NCBI GenBank assembly: GCA_033344875.1
Contig: JAWPMO010000001.1
Span: 1,823,595 to 1,887,594 of the forward strand
Reading direction: 5' to 3'
DNA: 64,000 nucleotides
Source: Ilumatobacteraceae bacterium
GTDB taxonomy: Bacteria; Actinomycetota; Acidimicrobiia; Acidimicrobiales; Ilumatobacteraceae
In this document: positions 34,557-42,080 of the stretch, piece after piece
How the letters are laid out: each line of letters opens with the position of its first letter
Numbering within the stretch: the stretch's first letter is position 1
Program-made: the position numbers and the translations under genes
Notes under the pieces: model-generated
Databases searched by the model: none
The model's input: only the letters and a program-made list of their open reading frames with translations
What the model was told of the DNA's origin: nothing

Positions 34557-35972
34557 ATGCACACCGCGCCGGCCCCTCCGACCGGTACCGGCCGGAATCC
34601 GTGGGCCGCCGTCGTGGTGACCACGCTCGTCTTCTTCCTCGTCGTCATCGACGTGTCTGCGGTCAACGTGGCGTTTCCGTCGATCCGTGACGATTTCGGT
34701 GTGCCCGAGTCCACGCTCGGCTGGGTGATCTCGGGCTACAACATCGCCGTCGCGTCGCTGCTCCTCGTCGCCGGGCGGTACGCCGACAGCCTCGGCCGCA
34801 AACGCTTGTTCATCCCGGGCGTCGGGATCTTCGTCATCGGTTCGATGCTCAGCGCGCTCGCGCCGAGCGCCGGGTTCCTGATCGCTGCTCGCGTCGTGCA
34901 GGGAATCGGTGGCGCGATCATCTCCCCCACGGCGATCGCTGTCGTGCTCCCCGCCTTCCCGCCCAACAAGCGGGCGACCGTCATCGGCCTCACCGGGGCG
35001 ACGGGCGCGCTCGGTGCGGTCGTCGGACCCGCCCTCGGAGCATTCTTGACCGACGCGTGGTCGTGGCGCGGCATCTTCTGGATCAACGTGCCGATCTCGG
35101 CCCTCGTGCTCGTCCTCGCACCTCGGCTGCTCCAGGAGTCGAAGAACGAGCACGCGACCGGGAAGGTCGATCTGATCGGCGTGCCGATCGGCACCCTGGG
35201 CGTCGGGCTGATCATGTTCTCGATCGTGCGAGCCGAGTCCGCGGGGCTCGCCGACCCCCGCGTGATCGCGATCTTCCTGGTCGGTGCGGCCATGATCCCA
35301 CTCCTGATCCGCCGGTCGCGTGTCCAGCCGGAGCCGCTGATCGAACTCGACCTGTTCCGCCTGCGTTCGTTCTCGAGCACCAACGCCGCACTCGCGTTCT
35401 ACTCGATGGCGTTCACGTCTGGGTTCCTCGCGAACTCGCTGCTGCTCCAGGAGCTGTGGGGCGAGTCGCTCCGCACGACCGGCCTGGCCCTGATCGCCTC
35501 ACCGCTGCTCGCCGCGATGATCTCACCGTTCGCCGGTCGGTTCGCCGACCGCATCGGCCACCGGTGGATCCTGGCTGCCGGGAGCGCCGCGTGCGCCGTC
35601 GGCAACCTCTCCTTCCTCGTCACCCTCGATGAGACGCCGGCGACGTGGACCGTGTACGTCCCCACGTCGTTGCTCGTGGGTGTGGGCGTCGGGGCGACGA
35701 TCGCCACGTGGGCGAGCGCCGGGTTGGCCGACGTGAGCCCGAACCAATTCGGTACGGCGAACGCGACGGTGCGGACCACGCAGCAGGTCTGCTACGCCCT
35801 CGGGATCTCGGTGATCGTGGCGCTGCTCGCCGACGTGTCGATCGATCCCGACATCGGCCAGTTCCGGTGGGCGTGGCTGTTCGTCGGCTCCTGCTACCTG
35901 CTGGCAGCCGTCGTGGTGGCACTCACGTTCCCCGCCGGGTCGAGCGACGACCGGACGCCGGCGCCACACTGA
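34557..35972 (+). CDS. MFS drug:proton antiporter, DHA2 (EmrB/QacA) type
   Basis: 471 aa with about 14 hydrophobic helices. The first helix carries FLVVIDVSAVNVAFPSI, corresponding to the DHA2 motif D1 (usually LDxTIVNVALP), and loop 2-3 has ADSLGRKRLFI (motif A). Helix 5 has GAVVGPALGAFLTDAWSWR (motif C and W-R-W end). It exports lipophilic drugs or metabolites using protons. A TetR gene lies 0.5 kb downstream in the same direction and may control it, which is inference. Confidence 0.93.
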   Translation: MHTAPAPPTGTGRNPWAAVVVTTLVFFLVVIDVSAVNVAFPSIRDDFGVPESTLGWVISGYNIAVASLLLVAGRYADSLGRKRLFIPGVGIFVIGSMLSALAPSAGFLIAARVVQGIGGAIISPTAIAVVLPAFPPNKRATVIGLTGATGALGAVVGPALGAFLTDAWSWRGIFWINVPISALVLVLAPRLLQESKNEHATGKVDLIGVPIGTLGVGLIMFSIVRAESAGLADPRVIAIFLVGAAMIPLLIRRSRVQPEPLIELDLFRLRSFSSTNAALAFYSMAFTSGFLANSLLLQELWGESLRTTGLALIASPLLAAMISPFAGRFADRIGHRWILAAGSAACAVGNLSFLVTLDETPATWTVYVPTSLLVGVGVGATIATWASAGLADVSPNQFGTANATVRTTQQVCYALGISVIVALLADVSIDPDIGQFRWAWLFVGSCYLLAAVVVALTFPAGSSDDRTPAPH

Positions 35973-36117
35973 ACGGTGCCGCCCCGTGGCATCGGTGCGC
36001 CCGGTAGGGTGACCGCCCTTGGGATGAGTCGCCCCGCTTGGGCAGGATGGCCGGTAGCGCTGTCGCCCCGTGCAGGCTCGACGCCTCGACCCGAGCCGAA
36101 CGGTTCGAGGAGTCGAC

Positions 36118-36159
36118 ATGCCCAGCAACCCATGGATCCCCGTCGGGGTCCCCACGTGA
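36118..36159 (+). CDS. Possible 13-codon leader ORF
   Basis: ATG 36118 is preceded by GAGGAG at five bases, the best ribosome-binding site in the area. It reads MPSNPWIPVGVPT then TGA at 36157-36159. Nearly all third positions are G or C, as in real genes here, whereas the frame of the downstream gene is not coding-like over this stretch. The stop overlaps the GTG of the next gene (GTGA). It is either a coupled leader peptide or the displaced N-terminus of the next gene after a frameshift. Confidence 0.4.
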   Translation: MPSNPWIPVGVPT

Positions 36160-36422
36160 TCCGTCAGGAGTGGAACGCGCTCGAGGTGGGCGATCACGTC
36201 CTCGTCCACGAAGACAGCGGACAGGATCTGCCCGCGATCCCCGGCCGGGTCGTCGAGGTCGAGGTCGCCGACGGTTCGAACGTCCTCGCCATCCGGATCT
36301 CGCCGGTGCGCGGCAAGCCGCAGGTGGTGCATCCACGCCGACTCGCCGTGCACCTCGAAGAGCTCGATCCGGATCGGCGCTGCTGGCGCTGCGACAGCCA
36401 CGCCAGGTCGGTCACCAGCTGA
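36156..36422 (+). CDS. Small hypothetical protein
   Basis: About 88 aa starting VIRQEWNALEVGDHVLVHED. Composition suggests a small beta-barrel (VVEVEVADGSNVLAIRIS), and it ends with WRCDSHARSVTS containing two Cys if the preceding CWRC is counted, a possible half zinc-knuckle. I do not recognise it. GTG 36156 is inferred from overlap with the short upstream ORF; ATG 36132 is an alternative without a ribosome-binding site. The 36.0-36.12 kb stretch before it holds nothing else I can identify. Confidence 0.55.
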   Translation: MIRQEWNALEVGDHVLVHEDSGQDLPAIPGRVVEVEVADGSNVLAIRISPVRGKPQVVHPRRLAVHLEELDPDRRCWRCDSHARSVTS

Positions 36423-36460
36423 CGGAGCACCGCCTGACGGAGCACCGTGGCGACATCGAC

Positions 36461-36473
36461 CGTACATAGTACG
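36461..36473. promoter_or_regulatory. Candidate TetR operator palindrome
   Basis: CGTAC-ATA-GTACG, a perfect 5-3-5 inverted repeat located 30 bp before the ATG of the TetR gene. It also contains CATAGT, which could serve as a -10 element, a typical autoregulatory layout. Confidence 0.5.
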
Positions 36474-36502
36474 CTCGACGGCGAACCCGACGGGAGAGAT
36501 CG

Positions 36503-37195
36503 ATGCCACGGCAGCAGCACGACGCGTCGAGCGTCGAGAACGAGACGGCACGCCGGCCCCTGACGCCGAAGCGCGTCATCGCCGGTGCCGTTGCGCTCGC
36601 TGACGAGATCGGCATCGATGCGCTGACGATCCGGCGCCTGGCCGAAGCGCTCGACGTGAAGCCGATGGCGATCTACCACCACGTCGCCAACAAGGAGGCG
36701 ATCATCGACGGGATGGTCGACCACGTCTTCGCGGAGATCGAACTGCCACCCACCGATCTCGACTGGCGGTCCGCCATCATCGTGAGGTCGCATTCGATGC
36801 GCCGGGCGCTCGCCCGGCATCCGTGGGCGTCCCCGTTGATGGAGACCCGCACCACGCCGGGCAGGGCGACGCTCCGCCACCACGACGCGGTGGTCGGCTG
36901 CTTCCGGAACGCCGGGTTCTCGCTCGGGCTCACCGGCCATGCCTACGCCGTCCTCGACGCGTTCCTGTACGGGTTCGCCCTCCAGGAGGCGTCGCTGCCG
37001 GCGACCGGCGGCGAGGAGATGAGCGAACTCGCGGGGTCGATCGCCGAGGCGATGCCGGCCGATCTGTTCCCGCACCTCACCGAGTTCACGATCGGTCACG
37101 TGCTCCAGCCGGGGTACGACTTCGGCGACGAGTTCGAGTTCGGACTCGGCCTCGTCCTCGACGGCCTCGAGCGCGCCGCAGCCGACGAACGCTGA
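36503..37195 (+). CDS. TetR-family regulator (TetR_C_1 type)
   Basis: 230 aa. HTH: VIAGAVALADEIGIDALTIR, RLAEALDVKPMAIYHHVANK (recognition helix with YHHVANKEAIIDGMVD). The C-terminal domain has WRSAIIVRSHSMRRALARHPWA and FLYGFALQEASLP, as in TetR(B)-like TetR_C_1 domains. GGGAGAG sits four bases before ATG 36503. The most likely target is itself and possibly the upstream MFS exporter. Confidence 0.9.
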   Translation: MPRQQHDASSVENETARRPLTPKRVIAGAVALADEIGIDALTIRRLAEALDVKPMAIYHHVANKEAIIDGMVDHVFAEIELPPTDLDWRSAIIVRSHSMRRALARHPWASPLMETRTTPGRATLRHHDAVVGCFRNAGFSLGLTGHAYAVLDAFLYGFALQEASLPATGGEEMSELAGSIAEAMPADLFPHLTEFTIGHVLQPGYDFGDEFEFGLGLVLDGLERAAADER

Positions 37196-37214
37196 CGCTG
37201 TTGCGAGCCGGCGG

Positions 37215-37763
37215 TCAGCAGTCGACGTCGAACGTGGCGCCGATCTCGTCGCCGTAGGGACGGTTCGGCCCGATCGGCTTGAGCGTCACGGTGCCGGACA
37301 CGTTGCCACCGTCGACGGTCGCCACCAGCACTTCGCTCCCCTCGGTGTACAGCAGCCCGGCGTTCTTGCCCTCGTCGTCGAACTCGCCCTCGAGCACGGA
37401 GGTGTCGATGACCGAGTCCTCGTCGAAGCCGGCACGGATCAGCTGCACGGTGAATTCGCCGTCGGACGTGCGCCCGAACAGGTCGAAGCCGTCCTCGATC
37501 AAGAACCCCGCGGCACCGTTCTCCGAGGTCTCACACGTCGTCATCTCGAGCGTGAAGGCGGTCCCGTCGTCGAGGGTCAGCGTTCCGGTGCGCGAGCCCG
37601 TCGCCGGCTCGTCGGCCGGAGCGGCATCAGCCGTGTCAGCGCTGTCGGCGCTGCCGTCGGTGTTGGCAGCCGACTCGCCCGACGCCCCGTTGTCGTCGCT
37701 GGAGCCGCACGCGGTCACCCCCAGGAGCACCGCCGAGATGAACAGGGTACGAACCTTCGCCAT
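37215..37763 (-). CDS. Hypothetical lipoprotein
   Basis: 182 aa. The signal peptide MAKVRTLFISAVLLGVTACG ends in a lipobox (GVTAC), so Cys 19 should be lipidated. An Ala/Asp/Ser linker to about residue 55 is followed by a beta-rich domain (TGTLTLDDGTAFTLEMTTC, GRTSDGEFTVQLI, NVSGTVTLKPIG) with two further Cys. Function unknown. It is divergent from the LuxR gene; the 118-bp gap holds a palindrome and direct repeats. Confidence 0.82.
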   Translation of the reverse strand: MAKVRTLFISAVLLGVTACGSSDDNGASGESAANTDGSADSADTADAAPADEPATGSRTGTLTLDDGTAFTLEMTTCETSENGAAGFLIEDGFDLFGRTSDGEFTVQLIRAGFDEDSVIDTSVLEGEFDDEGKNAGLLYTEGSEVLVATVDGGNVSGTVTLKPIGPNRPYGDEIGATFDVDC

Positions 37764-37799
37764 CTCATCAGGCTGCACGCGGTCTGCGCCATGCGGCAA

Positions 37800-37815
37800 T
37801 ACGTCGTTCGACGTA
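37800..37815. promoter_or_regulatory. Perfect palindrome TACGTCG-TT-CGACGTA
   Basis: Seven-base arms with a two-base centre lie between the lipoprotein gene and the direct repeats in front of the LuxR gene. LuxR-type regulators bind such 16-20-bp palindromes; the assignment to the neighbouring LuxR protein is inference. Confidence 0.55.
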
Positions 37816-37820
37816 ACAGT

Positions 37821-37868
37821 ACGAGGGCAGCACAGCACGAGGGCAGCACAGTACGAGGGCAGCACAGT
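37821..37868. repeat. Three 16-bp direct repeats before the LuxR gene
   Basis: Units ACGAGGGCAGCACAGC, then ACGAGGGCAGCACAGT twice, in strict 16-bp period, with a broken fourth start (ACGATCG) that forms the -10 box. They occupy the expected -35 and upstream activator region. Confidence 0.85.
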
Positions 37869-37873
37869 ACGAT
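37868..37873 (+). promoter_or_regulatory. Probable -10 box of the LuxR gene
   Basis: TACGAT (TANNNT) begins at the end of the third direct repeat and ends 8 nt before GTG 37882. There is no Shine-Dalgarno sequence, consistent with a leaderless transcript. Confidence 0.45.
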
Positions 37874-37881
37874 CGCTGCCG

Positions 37882-38931
37882 GTGGTGCTCGACGAACGCG
37901 ATGTCCATGCGGTCCTCGAGATTGCGGCCGCGTTGGCGACCGACCCTGCACCCGACGTCGAGGCCGTGCTCGAACTCCTCGTCACGCTGATCCCCTCCGA
38001 CGGTGCCTCGTTCAACGACATGACCCTGGCGACGGGCGACTTCCGCCACGTCATGTTCCCGCCGGACGACGAACCGCTCGCGGCCTCCCTCCGGCCGATC
38101 TACGACCGGCTGGCCCATCAGCACCCGTTGATCCTTGCCGCGCAGCAGCAGGCGGGGATCGGGGCGATCCGGTTCTGCGACGTACCGGGCGGCGACGATC
38201 TCACCGACACCGACATCTACCGCGAGTTCTTCGAGCCGTTCGGTGTCCGATACCAGCTCGCCATCCGCCTCCCGTCGCCCCCCGACGTGATCGTCGGACC
38301 GGCGCTCAATCGGAGCGAGGCGCTCGGCGAGTTCAGCGACCGCGACGTCGCGGCCATGAATGCCCTGGCGCCGCACCTCGCGATGCACCACCGCCACATG
38401 GTCGATCGTGAGCGGGCCAGCGCCATGGCCGTCGAGACCGACCGGGAAGGCGGGTGGACCGTGTTGACGGTGCGCTCCGACGGCGTCGTCGAAGCCTCGT
38501 CGTCGCAATCGGCCGCCGCGGCGTTCGCTCGCGACGGGCGCATTCCCGCCGAGGTGGTCGCGCTCCTCCCCCGCTACGGCGACCTGTTCGACAACACGCA
38601 CAGCCACGACGTCACGGTCGACGGCGAGCGCTGGCGGTGCGCGGTGCAGCCGGTCCCGGTCGGGCCGACGGTGCTGCTGATCCGACGGCTGGGCGAGGAG
38701 CCCGCCGCGGCGACGCCGCTGATCGATCTCGGGCTCACGCCCCGTCAGTCCGATGTGGCGATCGCTCTGGCACGGACCGGAGGGACGAACTCGCAGCTGG
38801 CACGGTCGCTCGACATCTCCGAGGGCACCGTGAAGAAGCACCTCGAGACGGTGTTCCGAGTGCTCCGGGTCGACAGCCGCGCCGCCGCGGTCGTCGCGCT
38901 GCGATCGATCACGGGCGCCGCCACCCCCTGA
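37882..38931 (+). CDS. LuxR-family transcriptional regulator
   Basis: 349 aa. The first ~170 residues look GAF-like (VLELLVTLIPSDGASFNDMTL, YREFFEPFGVRYQLAIRLPS). The C-terminus is a LuxR HTH: LTPRQSDVAIALARTGGTNSQ, then LARSLDISEGTVKKHLETV, the GerE recognition helix. GTG 37882 or 37885 is the start; no ATG is in frame nearby. The promoter lies next to a palindrome and three 16-bp repeats. The ligand is unknown. Confidence 0.88.
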   Translation: MVLDERDVHAVLEIAAALATDPAPDVEAVLELLVTLIPSDGASFNDMTLATGDFRHVMFPPDDEPLAASLRPIYDRLAHQHPLILAAQQQAGIGAIRFCDVPGGDDLTDTDIYREFFEPFGVRYQLAIRLPSPPDVIVGPALNRSEALGEFSDRDVAAMNALAPHLAMHHRHMVDRERASAMAVETDREGGWTVLTVRSDGVVEASSSQSAAAAFARDGRIPAEVVALLPRYGDLFDNTHSHDVTVDGERWRCAVQPVPVGPTVLLIRRLGEEPAAATPLIDLGLTPRQSDVAIALARTGGTNSQLARSLDISEGTVKKHLETVFRVLRVDSRAAAVVALRSITGAATP

Positions 38932-39007
38932 CCCGACCGGGGTCGCACCGGACGGCGCTCGCCATGTGCCACCCGGCGCCCGAGAGGACGTTCGGCCCTG
39001 GCCGACC

Positions 39008-39039
39008 ATGAATCTATGAGTCCATGATTCATAGATCAT
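39008..39039. promoter_or_regulatory. Operator-like inverted repeat at the Rrf2 start
   Basis: ATGAATCTATGA and TCATAGATCAT are inverted around nine bases, matching except for one extra A in the left arm. The right arm runs into the ATG at 39038. It is AT-rich in an otherwise GC-rich region, as expected for an Rrf2-family binding site. Confidence 0.7.
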
Positions 39040-39472
39040 GAAGCTCGAATTGATGCCGAGAACCGATCTGACGCTGCGCACCATCGCCGCCCTGACCGAC
39101 GGGGAACGCTGGAGGGCCGCCGATCTCGCCGAGAGCGTCGGGACCACTGCGGCGTATCTCGCACATGTCATCGGGCCGCTCACCAAGGCCGGTTGGGTGC
39201 ACTCGGCCCCCGGCCCGACCGGCGGCCACCGGCTCGTCGCCGACCTCGGGACGGTCTCGCTGCTGGACATCATCGAAGCCGTCGAAGGCCCGACGGACGA
39301 CGGACGGTGCGTGATGGCCAACCGCCCCTGCCCCGCTCCGGAACCGTGCGCCGTCCACGAGACCTGGCTCCGGGCACGGTCAGCACTGACCTACGAGCTC
39401 GCATCGACGTCGCTGGCATCGATCACCACCGAACACGCCAACGCCAACCAGCAGAAAGGTGTTCAACCATGA
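39038..39472 (+). CDS. Rrf2-family Fe-S regulator, NsrR-like
   Basis: 144 aa. Winged HTH of the Rrf2 type: LTLRTIAALTDGERWRAADLA, VGTTAAYLAHVIGPLTKAGWV, SAPGPTGGHRLV (wing), then the cluster motif CVMANRPCPAPEPC (C-x6-C-x5-C), close to IscR/NsrR spacing. NsrR proteins sense nitric oxide through the cluster and derepress NO/nitrite genes. Its stop overlaps the nitrite reductase ATG by 4 bp, which strongly supports an NsrR-like role, although IscR-like sensing is not excluded. Confidence 0.9.
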   Translation: MKLELMPRTDLTLRTIAALTDGERWRAADLAESVGTTAAYLAHVIGPLTKAGWVHSAPGPTGGHRLVADLGTVSLLDIIEAVEGPTDDGRCVMANRPCPAPEPCAVHETWLRARSALTYELASTSLASITTEHANANQQKGVQP

Positions 39473-40875
39473 ACCGGAATCTCACCAGCGTCGGGGTCGC
39501 CGCCCTGCTCGCGCTCACCACGGTCGCGGCAGCGGCCTGTGCCGACGACGGTCCTGCGGCACGGATCAGCGGAGGAGCAGCGGCCGGAAGCGGCGCCGGC
39601 GCGGCCGCCGCATCCGTCAGCGAGATCTCGCCCGGCGACACCGTCGAGTTCTACGCCGGCGAGTTCATGTTCGCTCCTGCAGATTTCACCGCAGAACCCG
39701 GCACGTACTCCGGCGTTCTCGTCAACGACGGCGACATCGAGCACGACATCACCTTCGAAGGCGGTGATCCGATCGTCGCTGCGGCCGGCGAATCCGTCGA
39801 GTTCGAATTCACGGTCCCCGCAGAAGGCATCCGCTACTGGTGCTCGATCCCCGGCCACGAGGACGCCGGCATGGTGGGTTTCGTCAGCACTGGTCAGACG
39901 CCGCCGGCGGCAGCCGATGCCGAAGGCCACGCGACCGACGCCGCCACGCCATCGGTGAACGCCAACCCCGATGCCGCCCCCGCCGTGATCCGTGACCCGC
40001 GCCCACCGGCGCGAGGCGAAGGTGACGGCGTCACGCTGGTCGCGGGCGGCGCCCCGAATGGCGGCGATCTGATCGAGGTCGAACTCGTGATCGAGGAGAA
40101 GCTGATGACCGTGGCCGATGGCTTCGAGCAACTCGTGTGGACATTCGGCGGCGACGTGCCCGGCCCCGTGCTCCGCACGCGGGTTGGCGACACCGTGCGG
40201 GTCCACCTGGTCAATCCTCCCAAAGCGAGCGTGTCACACTCGATCGACTTCCACGCATCCCAGGTGTCGATGGACGACGAGATGGCCTCGATCGCCCCCG
40301 GTGAGGATCTCGTCTACGAGTTCACCACCGACTACGCCGGCGTCTGGATGTACCACTGCGGCACGGCACCGGTGCTGCATCACATCGCCAACGGCATGTT
40401 CGGCATGGTGATCGTGGAACCCGAGGAGGGCCTGCCCCCGGTCGACGACGAATTCTTCTTCGTCCAGAGCGAGTGGTACCTCGGCCCCCAGGGCGAGCCC
40501 GGCTCGTTCGCAGCGGCGAACCAGGCAGCCCCGGCTCCCGACTTCCAGATGTTCAACGGGGTGGCGGGCCAGTACGCCGACTCCCCCATCGACATCGCGA
40601 CCGGGGAGGACGTGCGGATGTTCGTCCTCAACGTCGGCCCGTCGATCGACACCTCGTTCCACGTCGTCGGCACGATTTTCCACGACGTGATCAAGGAAGG
40701 GGTGCATCTCGCCGCCGGCAACGAGGGCAACTGGGGCGCCCAAGCCGTCGATCTCGCTCCGGCGCAGGGCGCCGTCATCGAGATGCGAGCCGCGGAGGAC
40801 GGCACCTACGCCTTCGTCAACCACGCGTTCAACTTCCCGGGGCGCGGCGCCATCGGTCTCTTCACGGCCGGCTGA
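39469..40875 (+). CDS. nirK: Three-domain copper nitrite reductase lipoprotein
   Basis: 468 aa. A lipobox signal (TTVAAAACADD) is followed by a plastocyanin-like domain (about 50-145) with type 1 ligands in IEHDITF and YWCSIPGHEDAGM. Two NirK cupredoxin domains follow. They retain HSIDFH (type 1 His, catalytic Asp, type 2 His), YHCGTAPVLHHIANGM (type 2 His, type 1 Cys/His/Met), GTIFHDV (catalytic His) and FVNHAFNF (type 2 His). Nitrite is reduced to NO outside the membrane. The N-terminal cupredoxin may be the built-in electron donor, as in Hyphomicrobium NirK. Confidence 0.9.
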   Translation: MNRNLTSVGVAALLALTTVAAAACADDGPAARISGGAAAGSGAGAAAASVSEISPGDTVEFYAGEFMFAPADFTAEPGTYSGVLVNDGDIEHDITFEGGDPIVAAAGESVEFEFTVPAEGIRYWCSIPGHEDAGMVGFVSTGQTPPAAADAEGHATDAATPSVNANPDAAPAVIRDPRPPARGEGDGVTLVAGGAPNGGDLIEVELVIEEKLMTVADGFEQLVWTFGGDVPGPVLRTRVGDTVRVHLVNPPKASVSHSIDFHASQVSMDDEMASIAPGEDLVYEFTTDYAGVWMYHCGTAPVLHHIANGMFGMVIVEPEEGLPPVDDEFFFVQSEWYLGPQGEPGSFAAANQAAPAPDFQMFNGVAGQYADSPIDIATGEDVRMFVLNVGPSIDTSFHVVGTIFHDVIKEGVHLAAGNEGNWGAQAVDLAPAQGAVIEMRAAEDGTYAFVNHAFNFPGRGAIGLFTAG

Positions 40876-40890
40876 CGCACCGGGACAACC

Positions 40891-40914
40891 GGCCGGCGAC
40901 CGAAGTCGCCGGCC
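40891..40914. terminator. Perfect 10-bp hairpin after nirK
   Basis: GGCCGGCGAC and GTCGCCGGCC flank CGAA (UUCG on the other strand), 15 bp after the nirK stop. It lies between nirK and the displaced end of the acyl-CoA dehydrogenase gene, so before integration it was probably a shared bidirectional terminator. Confidence 0.75.
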
Positions 40915-40932
40915 GCTCAGGATCCCGCAGAA

Positions 40933-41011
40933 TCACTCGATACGCAGGCCAGAGATGGCCCGGCTGATCACCAGCTGCTGGATCTGCTCGGTGCCTTCGA
41001 AGATGTCGTGG
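40933..41011 (-). pseudogene. attL: displaced original 3' end of acyl-CoA dehydrogenase
   Basis: The minus strand encodes HDIFEGTEQIQQLVISRAIS and then GLRIE plus TGA, the exact C-terminus of the dehydrogenase at 55001-56215. 75 of 79 bases match 55001-55079. The four differences are CAG/CAA, GCC/GCG, TCT/TCC and TGA/TAA, all silent. Upstream of this fragment the reading frame is lost, so it is the left junction of the integrated element. The longest identical stretch is 33 bp at 40979-41011. Confidence 0.92.
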
Positions 41012-41115
41012 TTCACCCTCCCCAGGTCTCTGAGTGCCGGTGAGTGTTGCTGAGTCCCGCTGACCAGGGGTTTCGCGATCGACGTGTCCGCTGGGTGTTA
41101 CTCAGTCCACCCAGT

Positions 41116-41132
41116 ACTAGGGATCACTAGGG
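41116..41132. promoter_or_regulatory. Left pair of integrase arm-type sites
   Basis: ACTAGGGAT and ACTAGGGCG in direct orientation, 10 bp apart, about 105 bp inside the left core. The same ACTAGGG motif occurs twice beside the right core, as expected for arm sites bound by the integrase N-terminal domain. The rest of 41012-41258 holds no gene that I can see. Confidence 0.6.
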
Positions 41133-41258
41133 CGGACTCGGCTCGTGGAACACGCCCCAACGTGATGGTCTTGCCCCAGCTATCGACGTAGGTCTCGACG
41201 TGGTCGAGCCAGCTGTCGCATCCGCGGCCTGTAGCGGACCAAGCGCGAGAATTCGTTC

Positions 41259-41870
41259 GTGGTCTGGGTCGCGTTCGTCGGAATAGTCGCACAGCTGCTC
41301 GGTCTAGCGCTGGCGATGATTGGTGTGCGCGGCGCCTACCAATCCATCGTCGGGAACGATGGCCCGCCAATCCGATTGGCGATCCGGGGGATGCTCCACC
41401 ACGCGGCGACACGAGCGGCGCGTCTCATTGGACACGCGCTCTCGTGGCCAGTCCGGCTGATCCGTCGGCGGTTCGGGCGTCCGTCTCCGCAGTCCGTTGT
41501 CGTGACACCTGCGGGGGTCACCGTTCAGGCAAGCGCGGGTAGCCCGAGCATCACGGTCGGACCAGCACCAGTACCACACGACGCGCCGCTCGACGAGCAG
41601 GTGTCATACCTTCGCCAGCGGGTCGACGACCTTGCTGCAAACGCAAGTACCGAGCGCACTCGATGGCGCCAGGCGGTCAACAACACGAACCGGAAGCTCA
41701 ACGAACGAATCGACGATGTCGAGCAACGGCTGGGCGAAACGGACCGAACCGTCCACGCAGTTCGCGATGCGACTGTCGGTGTGGATGGAAGGGCACTCGC
41801 CGAGGCATTTGCGGGTCTGATGCTGACGGCGGTTGGCGTCGCGCTCACAACTGCCGGGTTGCCCTGGTAG
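41259..41870 (+). CDS. Hypothetical membrane protein with coiled coil
   Basis: 203 aa. The N-terminal hydrophobic segment (VAFVGIVAQLLGLALAMIG) and C-terminal one (ALAEAFAGLMLTAVGVALTT) bracket a basic stretch (RLIRRRFGR) and a predicted coiled coil at about 112-165 (LDEQVSYLRQRVDDLAANAS onward). Both ends may sit in the membrane with the coil in the cytoplasm. No known family. It is the first cargo gene of the element; start GTG 41259. Confidence 0.7.
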   Translation: MVWVAFVGIVAQLLGLALAMIGVRGAYQSIVGNDGPPIRLAIRGMLHHAATRAARLIGHALSWPVRLIRRRFGRPSPQSVVVTPAGVTVQASAGSPSITVGPAPVPHDAPLDEQVSYLRQRVDDLAANASTERTRWRQAVNNTNRKLNERIDDVEQRLGETDRTVHAVRDATVGVDGRALAEAFAGLMLTAVGVALTTAGLPW

Positions 41871-42067
41871 GACTCGCCCGATCAGTCGAATGTGCACGCT
41901 CGTCAGGCGAGGGGGCGTCGGCAGTCCCTTCCGTCGTCGCTGCGAGCAGCGGGCGCCGGTGCGGCATTGTCCATCCGCTGCGCCCGCGGTAGTTCCCGGT
42001 CGGTCGGGTTCCGACAGGACACACCCGGGTCCGTCTCGTACTCCGGGTCGCTGCCACAGGGTCTCCC

Positions 42068-42073
42068 TACAGT
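42068..42073 (+). promoter_or_regulatory. Probable -10 box of a leaderless promoter
   Basis: TACAGT ends 7 nt before ATG 42081. The 210-bp gap between the first and second cargo genes has no other recognisable element, so the second gene probably has its own promoter. Confidence 0.4.
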
Positions 42074-42080
42074 TGACGGG

